Source of the DNA: Campanula takesimana
Taxonomy: Eukaryota; Streptophyta; Magnoliopsida; Asterales; Campanulaceae
DNA length: 64,000 nucleotides
Assembly (NCBI GenBank): GCA_026119855.1
Contig: JAOWBW010000445.1
Location: 682,001-746,000 of the forward strand
Direction: 5' to 3'
The position numbers and the translations under genes are program-made. Under the pieces are notes generated by a model. The model was not told the origin of the DNA. It searched no databases and saw nothing but the letters and a program-made list of their open reading frames with translations. Positions within the stretch are counted from its first letter, which is position 1. The number at the start of each line of letters is the position of its first letter. Positions 45,120 to 57,238 of the stretch are shown one piece after another.

Positions 45120-46930
45120 TTATCAGTAAAAAGTTCACACCAATTGGTTGTCTCCTTCCCCAGTTAGCTACTTCTTCATAGCCATTAATTTCTTCTTCTT
45201 TCAAATTCTCCCTCTCTCTATGAACATAAATGAATGTTCATTTTTCCTAATATTCATGAAAGTTGACTTTAAGCACGTTTAGCAACACATATAGTATTAA
45301 AACATGCTACCTCCGTCTCGAATCAAATTGCAAAATTTTCGTAATTTTTTTGCCATTAAGTGTCATTAGAAATTGAATTCAAAAATATAAATGTTTTATG
45401 ATTTTTAATTAGTGAAGCCCATGTGTCATGTTCACATCAACTATGTCACATACAAGTGACGAGGCAAAAACCATTTTTTGGTCATTGAACTTCTTCCCAA
45501 TTCAAAATGTTTTCATCAAACTTCATTTTTTGAAAATGTCCGCCTAAACTATTAGAATGTTTAAAATGTGCTCACTTCGTTACAAAATTCACTAAAAAAC
45601 TATGAAAAGTTAGTCACAGGATTAACTATGTTGTAGTTTGTTAACTCATTTGCAATTTGTCAAGTCAATGGAAAATAAGGAAAAAAAGAAACTACTGTAC
45701 AACCCTACTCCCCCCAAAAATCCTCCTTCTCTCCCACACTCTTCCCATAGTTCAGGTGGCGAATTTCGGTGGTCAGTGAATATTTCTATGAAATAGGGTA
45801 GGGAATGATGCTCTTCAACCAATGTTGACCCTATATCCAAAAGCCTAGTGTAAACCATATCCTTGCCGGAACCAACTGCTCTACATCAATGCACCTCCTA
45901 GACCAGTGTCTCCATCATGCAGATCTTCTTCAATAATAGACAAGTGAGAGATTATTGAGTTAGTCTCCTGTAAAACACATTTTTCCGAATGAGTAGGAAT
46001 AACGTGTTTTTTCTAATCATTCGGTGATTCTCAACACACTCGCTGGACTTTCGTAATACATCAACTACTAGTCATCCTAAACATTGTTTCTGGCTATCTA
46101 TTAACACATCAATTGTTTTTCAAATTTTCTTTCAGAAAAAACCTTCTGGCTATCACTTTCAAAAGTTGTGGCTATCAATCTCAAAGGTTCTGACTATCAG
46201 TCTCAAAGGTTCTTTCAGCTTTAAAAAAGTTTGTTTTTCCTCACACGTGATGCTTGTTAAATTATATCAAGACCTTGTTATTTATATCCAGAATCTCTTG
46301 AGCTTGATATCCAGAATGTTTATGTGCTTGAAAATCATATCCAGAAGGCTTTATATTAATATCCAGAAACGTTTGAGAAGATTCAATTATTTACAAAAAT
46401 GCCACCGCGCGTTTTTTTAAAGATGTTCCACATATTTTCAAAAATACCAACGAAACACGTTATTCCTTGGACTTACGTAAAACGCGTTTTACGTAAGATT
46501 TTGGCGAGATTATTATGGATATCTTCAACAACGAAACCAAATACAAGATGAACATTTGTTATCATGACTATTGTTTTATTTTGAATTATACTATTTATTT
46601 TGTAGAAACAAAAAATACACTAAATTTTTTTCTTTCCCCTTACACTAATAAATATAATTTTACCCTTCACAAAAAATCTTGGGTCCGCCACTGGTCACCC
46701 AGGGCCATAGAGAAATTTGCCTTAAAAAAAACTAGTTTGTGACCCGTTAATAGTCGACGGACATAATAAATCAGTTAAATAAAATTTATAATTGAGATTT
46801 ATTTCTAAAATAGGAAAATAAATAAATTAATAACTTATGATTTGATGAGGCTTTGATCTCCGAAGCCCATTATTCTAATCTCACTCAAAGCATCTCTCTA
46901 TCCCATCTCCCCTCTGTGAGGGGAGAGGCT
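45120..46930. other. Intergenic DNA with short internal repeats and a palindrome
   Basis: No gene supported. It includes CTACCTCCGTCTCGAATC near 45308, resembling a decayed MITE end; three spaced copies of a CTGGCTATCAATCTCAAAGG-like unit at 46140-46215; four ATATCCAGAA units at 46285-46365; and a 26-bp perfect palindrome at 46472-46497. Confidence 0.55.
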
Positions 46931-47407
46931 TGTAAGATTATGGCTTGCAACACAAGTCATTTAGTGAATTTCCATACATAAAATTATAAGTATAATGTTA
47001 ATATGAAGTGTAGTCAATAATAAAATGTGTAGAATCCCTGAAATGTTATTTATCTATTTATGATGGGCAAAATGGTAAATCAACATTGCTTAAGAAATGA
47101 ATAGGTATGGTCCCTATTTGAAGTGTCACCATGTTTCATATATAAAGGCTCTTCCATCAAGCCTAGAAATAACTACATTCTTATTTTCTCTCATCTAAGT
47201 CATCTTCATATTGTTGGAAGAATATTGAGTGATTAAGAGACACTATCATTTAGAAGATCCATTCTCCTACATCTTCTTCTTCTTCTATATCTCCCTAAAG
47301 TCAAGAACAATGGATTCAACAGGTAATCATCGCTTCCGCCTTCATCTCCTTCCTCAATCTCCTTCTAAATATGAGTATGGCATTCAGGGTCATAAATTGT
47401 TCAAACA
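46931..47407 (+). repeat. 5' LTR of element 5
   Basis: Starts TGTAAGATTATGGC, ends GTTCAAACA. TATATAAAGG at 47139-47148 is the likely core promoter. The open frame from 47229 is LTR leader and recurs in the 3' LTR. Confidence 0.93.
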
Positions 47408-47409
47408 AT

Positions 47410-47421
47410 TGGTATCAGAGC
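47410..47421 (+). other. Primer-binding site of element 5
   Basis: TGGTATCAGAGC, three bases inside the LTR. Confidence 0.92.
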
Positions 47422-47819
47422 CCGCTCATTTTTTAGTTTGAGTTGAGTTCTTTAAAGAAAGCCTTTAAACGCTTTAAATTTTGATTCATTCTTCCTGTTG
47501 AATCATAAAGTTATGATGTTGATTAGAGACTCTAATTCATTTATAGAGTGCTGATAATCATCATATGAATTAAAGAAAATGGTTTGAAAAGTTTTGTTCA
47601 TTAAAAATGGTTCAAGTAAGATTATCCCTTCATAACATGGTTTTATTCTTTTAAGTACATACCATGTGGATCTACTCACTTGATTCCATTATTTTTAGGC
47701 AAGATTATCCCCATATAACGTGGTTTTATGTTTTAATTACATACCATGTGGATCTACTTGCAATTCGTTTGGCTTTTGGGAATAATTTAAACAAAATTCA
47801 GAATGCAGAAAAATCTTAT

Positions 47820-48143
47820 GCTCGGTCGTGTCTTGTGTTTTGCTCGGCTGAGCACTTGAAATTCTTGAATCGGTGCTACAGAAAAGTGGGTGGTCCGGTC
47901 GGACCCATTAGGGCTTTGAAACGGTGGGTATTGAACCAACATGGTCAGGCCGGGTCTTAGGTTTAGCCCGGTCAAACCTCATGCTACAATCCGGTCGGGT
48001 CTTAGGAGTTGCCCGGACGGACCACCAGGATTGCTCGGCCGTGTCTTTCATTTCACGCGGTCGTGCACTAATTGGCCAAAATTAAGGTTTCTGTAAATAT
48101 AGTGCTCGGCCGTGCACTTCTCTATGCTCGGCCGAGCAGACAC
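47820..48143 (+). repeat. GCTCGG / CGGCCGTG motif cluster in element 5 leader
   Basis: GCTCGG at 47820, 47842, 48033, 48104 and 48126, interleaved with related CCGGTCGG and GCCCGG forms. CG-rich words sit in otherwise AT-rich leader between primer site and gag. No regular period was found. Confidence 0.7.
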
Positions 48144-48633
48144 TATTCACAGGTTTTGGAATTTTTTATGTTTCTGCACTACTTTGTTTTCCCTTTTGAA
48201 CAAAACATACATTTTTTCAAACCTTAAAAAGTCTTGATTAATTATATGCTTAAACAATTTTATTTATTGTTTAAATAATATTATCGCCTAAGTGATTAAC
48301 ATTATTTAAACCCAAAATTGTTAAAGTGTTGAATGTGTAAGTTAATATGTGAATGACATGAATTTTTCAAAGAAGATCTTGACATTTGACTAAACTTGGG
48401 CATTCATGTGATGACAAATAAAATGAACATTAAGTTATTTTATTAAATGCTTAAGACTACCCAAAGGAAGATTGAGCATTTAATCAAATATTGTTCAAAT
48501 TACTTGTCATCTAAGGCAATTATTTATGAGTCAATTCGCAATCCAAAGATTAGTTTTGAGGTCATGTTAATTACCTTGTTGATGGATTTCGTTGATATAA
48601 TTAATCATTTATTCATAATATAGTTTCTTATTT

Positions 48634-49230
48634 ATGTTTTTTTTTCATTCTTTTGTTCTCAAAAACCCAACAGATTTACTTATTGCTTCATCCGTGATTA
48701 CTGCTATAAGTACCTTACCGATGCTTAATGGGACTAATTTTAAAACTTGGAAAAATAAAATAATTTTGATCTTAGGCTATATGGACATAGATCACGCATT
48801 AAGGGAACCGTTTCCTCTTCCTCTTTCTGATATAAGCACTCAAGAAGATTGCTTAAATAATGAGAAGTGTAGGAACGCTCCAACCGCGTGAGCCTAATGA
48901 TCATGAATATAGTTGTCCCGGAGACCATTTTGGACAGTGTCTCCAAGGATGTTGATGCTAAAACATTCCTTGATATTCTTGAGGAACGTTTGGCATCTAC
49001 TTCTTCTTATGGGACAAAGAGAAGAAGGAATGAAATTGCGGTTGCAAGTAATAAAGAAGCCCAAGGGATCATCCAATGATCATAAAGAAATGGAATGCTT
49101 CTTTTGCAAGGACCTCACTCACATGAAGTACGACTGCCCTAAGTATCACGCTTGGCGTGCTAAGAAAGGTATGTCATTTAGACTTGTTTGTACTGAGGGT
49201 AATTTGGTTTCATTTCCTACATATACATAG
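48634..49230 (+). pseudogene. Element 5 gag remnant
   Basis: Gag start LNGTNFKTWKNKIILILGYM in one frame, then ETILDSVSKDVDAKTFLDIL in a second, then CCHC knuckle CFFCKDLTHMKYDC in a third (about 49099-49140). About 100 codons of the middle of gag appear to be missing. Not translatable. Confidence 0.8.
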
Positions 49231-52040
49231 TGGTTGAATTTTGGTACAACAACTCACATAAAGGATGTCTATGTAGGGTTGCCTGAAATACCGAAGTCCT
49301 GGAGAAGATGAAAAATTCATCTATATGGAAGATGGGAATCCGGTAGAAGTAAAAGGCACCGGGATCTTTTAGAATATTGTTAAGTACTTAGTATTATTTG
49401 TATTAATAATACATTTGATGTACCGTCATTTAGACGGAATTTGATATATATCACAATATTAAACAAAGAAGGTTATTTTGTTCATTTTTTTTTGTGATCT
49501 TTATTTTAAATTCCAAGGTTGTTGGTACTAGTACTTTGTCAAGTATTCTTTCTTTACTTGACATCATTCAAACAATAAATGAGTCCCATAAATAATGAAA
49601 CCAAAAGTAAAAGCAAAAGTTATCAAGTAAAATTTTATTCCTTATGGCATAGGCGTTTCGGTCATATCTCCGAGAGGAGAATTGATAAGCTTGTGTCTAA
49701 AGGAATCTTGCCATACTTGATATTCTGGAAAATACTTTTGCATTGAATGCCCTAAAACGGAAATTTACAAACATTAAAAGAAAAGTATTCTCAAGAACAT
49801 CAAGTGTTTTAGAACTAATATATTCGGATTTTGTGGGCCATTCATTATTCCTTCATGGAAAGGTCAACAATACTTTATTACGTTCATACTCTTGGTATGA
49901 ATACATTTATTTACTTCATAAAAGTCTCAAGTTTTGGACCTTTTTCAAGTCTTATAAAACCTAAGTTGAAGTCAACTTAGAAAGACTATTAAGAACGTTA
50001 AGTCCGATCATAGTGGTGAATACTATGATTGAAATAACGATTTTGAGGAACAACGTCCGGGTCCTTTTTACTCGCTATTTTGAAGAGAGTGAGATTGTCT
50101 CCATATACAATAAGCCGGGTACGCCTAGCATAAATGATGTAACAAGAGACATAATAAAATCCTTAAAGATATGGTAATAAGTATGTTTATTGTACTTCTT
50201 TACCTCACTCGTTATGGGCGATACATTAAAAACCGCAATCTATATTCTCTATAGTGCTCCCTCTCAAAGGCTACTAATATAAACCCTTTATGATTTAAGA
50301 ACATGTTCTTAAATCATCTTCATTTATGGGGTTGTCCAATAGAAGCTAGGCCTTATAGGCCTAATAAGGGCAAACTGGATGCTAAGACTATTAGTAGCTA
50401 TTTTGTGGGGTATGCCAAGAGATCTATGGGAAATAAATTTTACAACCTGAAAACTAGAACCTTTTTGAAATGAGAAATTGCTAGGTTCTTTGAGGATGTT
50501 GAATTTAGTGGGAGATTAGGAGTAATATTTTGAGTTTGAAAAGGAAGAGGCATTCATTTTATTACCTCTTCCCATAAGTTCCAATTGGATATCATGGTTT
50601 TGTACTTGATATTCAAAGAAGAACATACAATTCAAAATAATGATTCCCTATAAATATTGAACAACATGAAAATGTTGATCGTAAGGATGAAATTCAACAA
50701 CCTCAAAATCAGGAAGAACCGGTGCTCTTAAGGAGATCCAATAGAGTTAAGAAGAAATGCTATTCCGGATATTTATAAAGTGTATCTTATTGAGAACGAA
50801 GGACACTTAGGTTTAGTGGGAGATGAGCCTCTCATCTTTCATGAAACAATTAATAGTCCTAATTCTCATATAGTAAATTAATGTCATAAATAAAGAGTAA
50901 AAATCTATAAAGATAACAACATTTGGGATCTTGTCCCATTACCTAAAAGGATGTGAAACCTATTATGGGTCTTTAAAGACCAAAAAGGATTCACAAGGTA
51001 ATATGAAAAGATATAAAGCCCATCTAAGTTGCTAAAGATTTTTTACTCAAAAAGGAAGACATTGATTATAAAGAAACATTTTTTCCGGTATCTTCTAAAA
51101 CTCTTTTAGGATCATTATGGAACATAAGGCATATTATGATCTTGAGTTTTATCAAATGGACATAAAGACAACTTTCCTTAATGGAGACATTGAGGAATCT
51201 ATGGCAGATTTGGATCAAACTAAGCAATTAGTTTGTGAACTTAAGAAATCCATTTGTAGGCTCAAGCAAGTTTTCTCATCAATGGTACTTAATCAAGTTA
51301 TTCTTTCATTTGGTTTGAAACGAATCTTGGTAAAAGATTGTGTATACCATAAGTTCAGTGGGAGTAAAGTTTATAATTTTGGTCTTATATGTGAATGATA
51401 TTTTGCTTGCTAGTAATGATATGAACCTTATTAAGAAAACTAAGAAATTTCTTATTTGAAATGAAAGATCTTAGTAAGGCATCTTTGTATTAAGAATCCA
51501 AAATTCACTGTGATCGCTCACGAGATGTTTTAGGATTATCACAAAGGCCTATATGGAAAAGCTATTACAAAGGTTAAGCATGCAAAACTGTAAACCACAT
51601 GACACCCCTATTTTTAAAGGAGACAAGTTTAAGTCTCAAACAGTGTCCTAAAAGTAATTTCGTATCCAAGTATATGGAAAATATCCCTTATTTGCATCAG
51701 CAGTAGGAACCTTAATGTGTGCATAAATCTTACATTTAATGTTGGGATGCTTGGTCAATACCAAAGCAATCAGGGAGAGAACATTACGTAGCAGCCAAAA
51801 GAATGATAGAAGTATTTGCAAAACACTAAAGAACTACATGCCTAGGTTTTGAAGTCGGATCATATTGAGATCATTAGGTATTCCGACATTAGTTAAATTA
51901 TATGACTGCATAAGTTTATTAAAGGGACTACCAATTGTCAACAAGTGTCGAAAGACCGCTTAAGTTTTAAGGTGACAATCGAACGGTAGTCTTATAACAA
52001 CAAGAGTTAAAGAAAGTCAAAGTATATAGACATTAAGTTT
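49231..52040 (+). pseudogene. Element 5 pol remnant
   Basis: Protease position reads WLNFGTTTHI, with the catalytic Asp replaced. Then come the pre-integrase HRRFGHIS region (about 49650), integrase-end patch YFVGYAKRSMGNKFYNLKTR (about 50400), RT patches (IWDLVPLPKRM, YQMDIKTTFLNGDIEES at 51150-51210) and RNase H-side patches (AAKRMIEV). Stops occur every few dozen codons throughout. Confidence 0.8.
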
Positions 52041-52511
52041 CTTGTTATGAAGGAAAATGAACAAAGAAATACAACTTATAGAAACAAACTCCATTTAAGA
52101 GGATCCGTTTATGAAAGCGTTATTATATTCAGTGTTTCACATGGGTGTAACGATCTTAATAACATTTGGTATAGTGGGAGTTTGTGTTATCTATCATTAA
52201 TTGTTCTATTATTTAAAGTTTTGATCTCATTTGGTTAAGTTGGACTAGTTGGAAGAATATGTATATATTCATTATGATTCCATGCTACACATCTACACTT
52301 TTGATCTATGTCATTTAGTTGGATTTGTATACGTGATTACTGTGGGTTTAGTTGCGAATCAATTACAACGACTGCCCCTTTAGTCCTTATACTTGGATGA
52401 CTAATGGACGAGATTGTTATAAATGACAATAACGTGCCCACATTTGGGTTGTCATTTGTATTATATTTATGTTTTAAAGGAAAGGCTTGTTTTGCAACCC
52501 AAGTGGGAGAT

Positions 52512-52988
52512 TGTAAGATCATGGCTTGCAACACAAGTCATTTAGTGAATTTCCATACATAAAATTATAAGTATAATGTTAATATGAAGTGTAGTCAATA
52601 ATAAAATGTGTAGAATCCCTGAAATGTTATTTATCTATTTATGATGGGCAAAATGGTAAATCAACATTGCTTAAGAAATGAATAGGTATGGTCCCTATTT
52701 GAAGTGTCACCATGTTTCATATATAAAGGCTCTTCCATCAAGCCTAGAAATAACTACATTCTTATTTTCTCTCATCTAAGTCATCTTCATATTGTTGGAA
52801 GAATATTGAGTGATTAAGAGACACTATCATTTAGAAGATCCATTCTCCTACATCTTCTTCTTCTTCTATATCTCCCTAAAGTCAAGAACAATGGATTCAA
52901 CAGGTAATCATCGCTTCCGCCTTCATCTCCTTCCTCAATCTCCTTCTAAATATGAGTATGGCATTCAGGGTCATAAATTGTTCAAACA
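52512..52988 (+). repeat. 3' LTR of element 5
   Basis: Starts TGTAAGATCATGGC after AAGTGGGAGAT and ends GTTCAAACA, then AGGCT. Confidence 0.93.
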
Positions 52989-52993
52989 AGGCT

Positions 52994-54385
52994 TTGATCC
53001 ATAAGCTTGCAATTTTCTATTAATATTATCTCTCATGAATAAATTTTATTAGTTTAGTCTTTCTCGGTGACTTTTTATAGTCAGCTTGTCCATTCCAAGT
53101 ATGGAATTTCAAAATATCTATCGACTAAATAATAGTTTAGTATAAAAATATGTCAGTTACATTATCTTGGTCTTATGTGAATTTATTTATTAGTTTGGTC
53201 CTTTACGATAGTTTTCTTATCCAATTTGTCATTTCCATGACTTTCAATCGATTTTAAGTAATGAAATCCACATGAAATATCTAGAGTGTCCTTAATCAAT
53301 TGATCAACTCGAAAAAAGCTCTGTTATATTTCTCTACTTCTTCGTCTAAATTAATTCATTAATAATCTTGAAACTTCTACTAATATGGTCGTGTGTGAAA
53401 CTTTTTTATATTATTATTAGTTTGGACTCTCATGGTGGATTTCTTTGTCAGTTTGCCGATTTTAAGTATGAAATGTTCTAAAAATCAAAAATATATATGG
53501 ATTACCTAATAGTTTGGTATATAAACCTAACCATTACATTAGTTTGATCTGATTTGAATAAATTTTATTAGTTTGATCCCTTAATATGATTATCTTTTCA
53601 AATTTGTCGTTGCCACCTAATTCTATCAATTTTAACTCATTAAATCCACATGACATATCCAAAAAGCCTCCAAGCCAATTAATCAACACTAAAAAAGTCT
53701 CAGATATTTTTCGTCGCTCATTTATCTATATTAATTCACTCTAACAAGTAAAGTTACTTTATGGTGTGTGCCGGCATAGATGTTTTTTGTAAAAGAACCT
53801 TTGTTTCAATAGACAAACATGTGAGATTATTGAAATTAAGAGGGAATTTATTTACTCCCCATGTTCCGATAACTTGGTCTCTTTTTTTTTCATTGTTAAT
53901 GTTGATGAACTTTGAGAATAATTTAGGTTAGTTTTATTGTTTTAAAGAAAATTTAAAATTGGTGTTGATAGTATTTATAATGGTGTATTTATAACAAATT
54001 TTAATTTTTCATTAGGATAGTTAAAAAGTAGCCTTACTTATTGATAAAAAATCATTCGTAGTAACAATGAAAGAGTTAAACTAACTTTTCAAGACAAAAG
54101 GTGTATTTTATACTGAATTTAAGAAAACAATTGACTTGAAATTTTAAATGTAAAAAATGGTGCATAAAACTTTTGTACATTTGAGTGTTGTAAAATTGGT
54201 TAACTTTCAATATTAACTGGTAAACTATTTTTATTCATCAATAATGTAGAAATTAAGCCTAAGTATTTAGTATATGTTAAAAAAAGGTGTATATGCTATA
54301 CATATTTTGTGGTTTATAAATAAATTAAATATATTTGAGCCTTATACTATTTGATCATTGGTGGTTCGACAAATAATTCAGAAAA
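52994..54385. other. Intergenic DNA with an old internal duplication
   Basis: No gene. The sequence about 53025-53360 (TTTTATTAGTTTAGTC, GAAATCCACATGAAATATC) recurs in diverged form at about 53410-53755 (TTTTATTAGTTTGATC, TAAATCCACATGACATATC). The unit is about 370-400 bp and clearly old. Confidence 0.55.
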
Positions 54386-54390
54386 TAAAT

Positions 54391-54952
54391 GTTAGAGGAA
54401 AATATACGTAAGAACGATGGCAAGCGAAATAATCAAACACAACTCAAGAATTTACGTGGTTTACCAACTTGGCTACATCCACGGGCGGAGGGAGAATATA
54501 TTACTATTCAATGGCAATTACAAAAGACGATCTTCACTAATCTAGTTGCACGAATTATTTAGGCAAACAATTCCGTCAACCTAAATCTAGATCTTAGATC
54601 TCTACTTGTATCTATCAAAGATGACCGGCAAAAATAATGCTAGTGGAGGGGTTAGTATTTATAAGCATAAATACTAGAAACCCAAAAGGAGAAGGAATTA
54701 TATTCCTTGTGTACATTGTAATTGGAATCCTATTTCTTATGTACAAAGTAATTTTATTCTCATTTGGAAACGACTTTCCTAATTCTTGAACCATTCGTTG
54801 TACCAATAAGAAACCTAATTAAACCAATAAACATTAATCCATGTACCAAAAGGATTTCTTTTCCTTGCCCAATTCAAATCCCAAAAATTACTCGACTTGT
54901 CGCGGACATACCCTTAACCAATAGTCATTGATTCAAAGGCATATTCCCAACA
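54391..54952 (-). repeat. 3' LTR of element 6
   Basis: The complement starts TGTTGGGAATATGCC and ends CTCTAACA. Close to the right LTR, with scattered substitutions. Confidence 0.9.
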
Positions 54953-55090
54953 ATCTCCACCTTGACTTTGAATCTCCCCGAACCATAATCCATATCCACG
55001 AACCGACTTAAACTCCACCTTGAGTTGAATTCTTCGCTTCCGAACATATATCTCTCCACCTCCGCCACCGCCTTCTGTCTTTATCAAGAC

Positions 55091-55510
55091 TAGGGCTGTT
55101 ATACGAACCGAGCTGGCTCGAGCTCAGCTCGGTCTCGGCTCGATAAAGCTTGAGCTCGAACCGATTGTCAAACTCGTTTTTTTTATCGAGCCGACCGTGT
55201 TCGACTCGTTTAGCTCGTTAAAAGCTCGAGTTCGTCTCGATAAGCTTATTAAACTTGAATTTTTGTTTTCGAACGGCTCGAACTCGGGTCGATAAGCTCT
55301 TTAAGACCATATTTTTCTAAAAAAAATCCTAAACTCGAGCTCGGCTCGTTAAAACTCGAGTTCGATATCGACTCAAGTTGTTCGCGAGCAACTCGTGAGC
55401 TCGATTCGACTCGAGCTCGAACAAGCAAGTGAGCTCGAGCTCAATAAGTTTTAAACGAGCTCGAGCTCGACACCCAAAGCTCGACTCGGCTCGGCTCGTT
55501 TACAGCCCTA
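55091..55510. mobile_element. hAT-like MITE (420 bp), GAGCTCG-rich
   Basis: Ends TAGGGCTGTTATACGAACCGAG and ACAGCCCTA as imperfect inverted repeats. Flanks ATCAAGAC (55083-55090) and GTCAAGAC (55511-55518) fit an 8-bp target duplication with one mismatch, the hAT signature. The interior is dominated by GAGCTCG and CGGCTCG words on both strands. It interrupts the element 6 interior. Confidence 0.75.
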
Positions 55511-56567
55511 GTCAAGACAGTACCATCTTTGTTCACTCAAGAACAACCACGTTTACTTAGTCAAGCAAACGACTTTTACAGCTCAACTTGTGCAATGATT
55601 TCTAGATCCCTAGAACCTTCTTCACAACGTTCACCACCATATCCGAAATACCAAATCCACGATCAAAAAATTCGAATACCATATTACCCAGATGATGACA
55701 GTCGATCTTGTCTCAAACTTTAACGTGCTTCGAACTATTCTTGGATCACCAACAAACATGAACAAACACCTTTGAACGACTTGAACAAATCACTTCTCAT
55801 TCTGGCGACGTATCTCGAACCCGTGACTCCTTATTTGGATTTCTTCCCCATAAGCATCTGCACAAATGAAAATTTCACATGAACTGCACGACTGTGCGAT
55901 GTCTGCACGAACCGCTACAAAACTCCACTAACATGTGCTCTTACTTATCTTGTTTCTTCGACCTCTCCATAACGTCGATGAGAGCCAAGAAACTAGTATT
56001 GATGTCTCAGAAAGCCTTCTAGACCATCAACATAGTGTTTCGCCGAACACTTGAGACTGTACACCTCTAGAATTCAAGAACCCCTTTGCCGACTAGACTT
56101 TTGTATCTACTTCTAGGCCTTCGAATAGATTACACCTTAAATCCCCAGATTGTACCTTGTCCCGATTTCTTCTCAATCCCAATCCAATGATGAGCTTCGA
56201 ACTATTCTACAAAGCTTCGAACCCACTCATTTAAAGGCGAATAGAATGCAATCGTGTGCTTTACCTTAAGCACTCTTTGTCACGCCGGACAATCTTGCTC
56301 CTCCCAAGCAACCGGACGATATGCTAAACCTAGCATTCCTTAGTGCCTTAGACCGCCTATCTAGAGCACCGCCCCTTCCGGACGACTAACAGTTTTTCGT
56401 GCTTGGCGAGTTCATTTGGCCGTGAACATTGCTCACCGAGATAAACTATCTCAAATCAATATGCGGATTGTCATCTTGTACCTCAGGATCGTCTGCCCAT
56501 CTACTCATTCTTGTAGAAATCGGCTCCACCTTTTCCTCAACTATCTCGCTTTGTTCTACCTTTGGAT

Positions 56568-57101
56568 CTAAAAGCCACTCATCCCGCGTCGTGAGTCTTT
56601 TTTCACTATTAGAGAAAAATCACCATTGTCACTATTTTCCATAGCAACCTCCACGAGAACATCATCAGCAAGACCCATGATGATTTGTGAATGCGTCTTC
56701 TCCTCCAAGGAATCCATCACTTCCTCACTTCCCTTCCCCTCCTTGTAGAAATTACAAACTTCATTAGGTCTCGAGCCTCTCTTGCTAGAAGATTTTTGAG
56801 AATTCTTCTTATTGCTAGAACCCTTGCCGCCTTCCGCAACTATCCATGTTGAATCTCTGTCTGTACTAGATCTACTCGCCACGAGGGTGCCAATTAGCCT
56901 TGTTTCTTCAACACGACTTCTGTCTTGATGTGTCCAACCTAGACACTCAGGTTTCTGCACGAACGCTGCACGTGCACTGCACAATCGCTGCACACGAACT
57001 GCACGTGTGATGCACGATCGCTGCACGCAAAATGCACGTGCGATGCACGTTTGCTGCACGCGAACTGCACGTGTACTGCACGCGAACTGCAGGGCCTTCA
57101 T
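56568..57101 (-). pseudogene. Element 6 gag-like scrap with 11-residue repeats
   Basis: A 177-codon frame. Its first part is four 11-residue repeats of the pattern C-x-x-R-A-x-x-V-Q, produced by the 11-bp DNA array. Then comes a patch like a Copia gag tail (STWIVAEGGKGSSNKKNSQK, VCNFYKEGKG) without a complete CCHC knuckle. A working protein is doubtful. Confidence 0.4.
56956..57092. repeat. 11-bp TGCAC(G) array in element 6
   Basis: Thirteen TGCA starts at exact 11-bp steps from 56956 to 57088. The first five or six bases TGCAC(G) are kept while the other five vary (AACGC, TGCAC, ATCGC, CGAAC and so on). Looser copies occur near 55885-55915. Confidence 0.9.
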
Positions 57102-57224
57102 CTTGATCCGCCAAATAATAAAATACTATTCCTCCCCTTGAACTTGTCGATCGTTAATTCAGATCCATTGACTTATCTTCTTCTTTCTGCAGCAGAATAC
57201 CCGGTTCTTGTTCTAACCAATTTA

Positions 57225-57236
57225 GCTCTGATGCCA
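57225..57236 (-). other. Primer-binding site of element 6
   Basis: The complement reads TGGCATCAGAGC, two bases from the right LTR. Confidence 0.85.
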
Positions 57237-57238
57237 CT

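Larger units (their letters stand above)
46931..52988 (+). mobile_element. Element 5: Copia retrotransposon with near-identical LTRs and a dead interior
   Basis: LTRs 46931-47407 and 52512-52988 (477 bp each), target duplication AGGCT (46926-46930, 52989-52993), primer site 47410-47421, polypurine tract before the 3' LTR. By eye I find one difference between the LTRs (T/C at LTR position 9). The interior keeps Copia order but is full of stops and frame changes in every domain. Confidence 0.93.
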
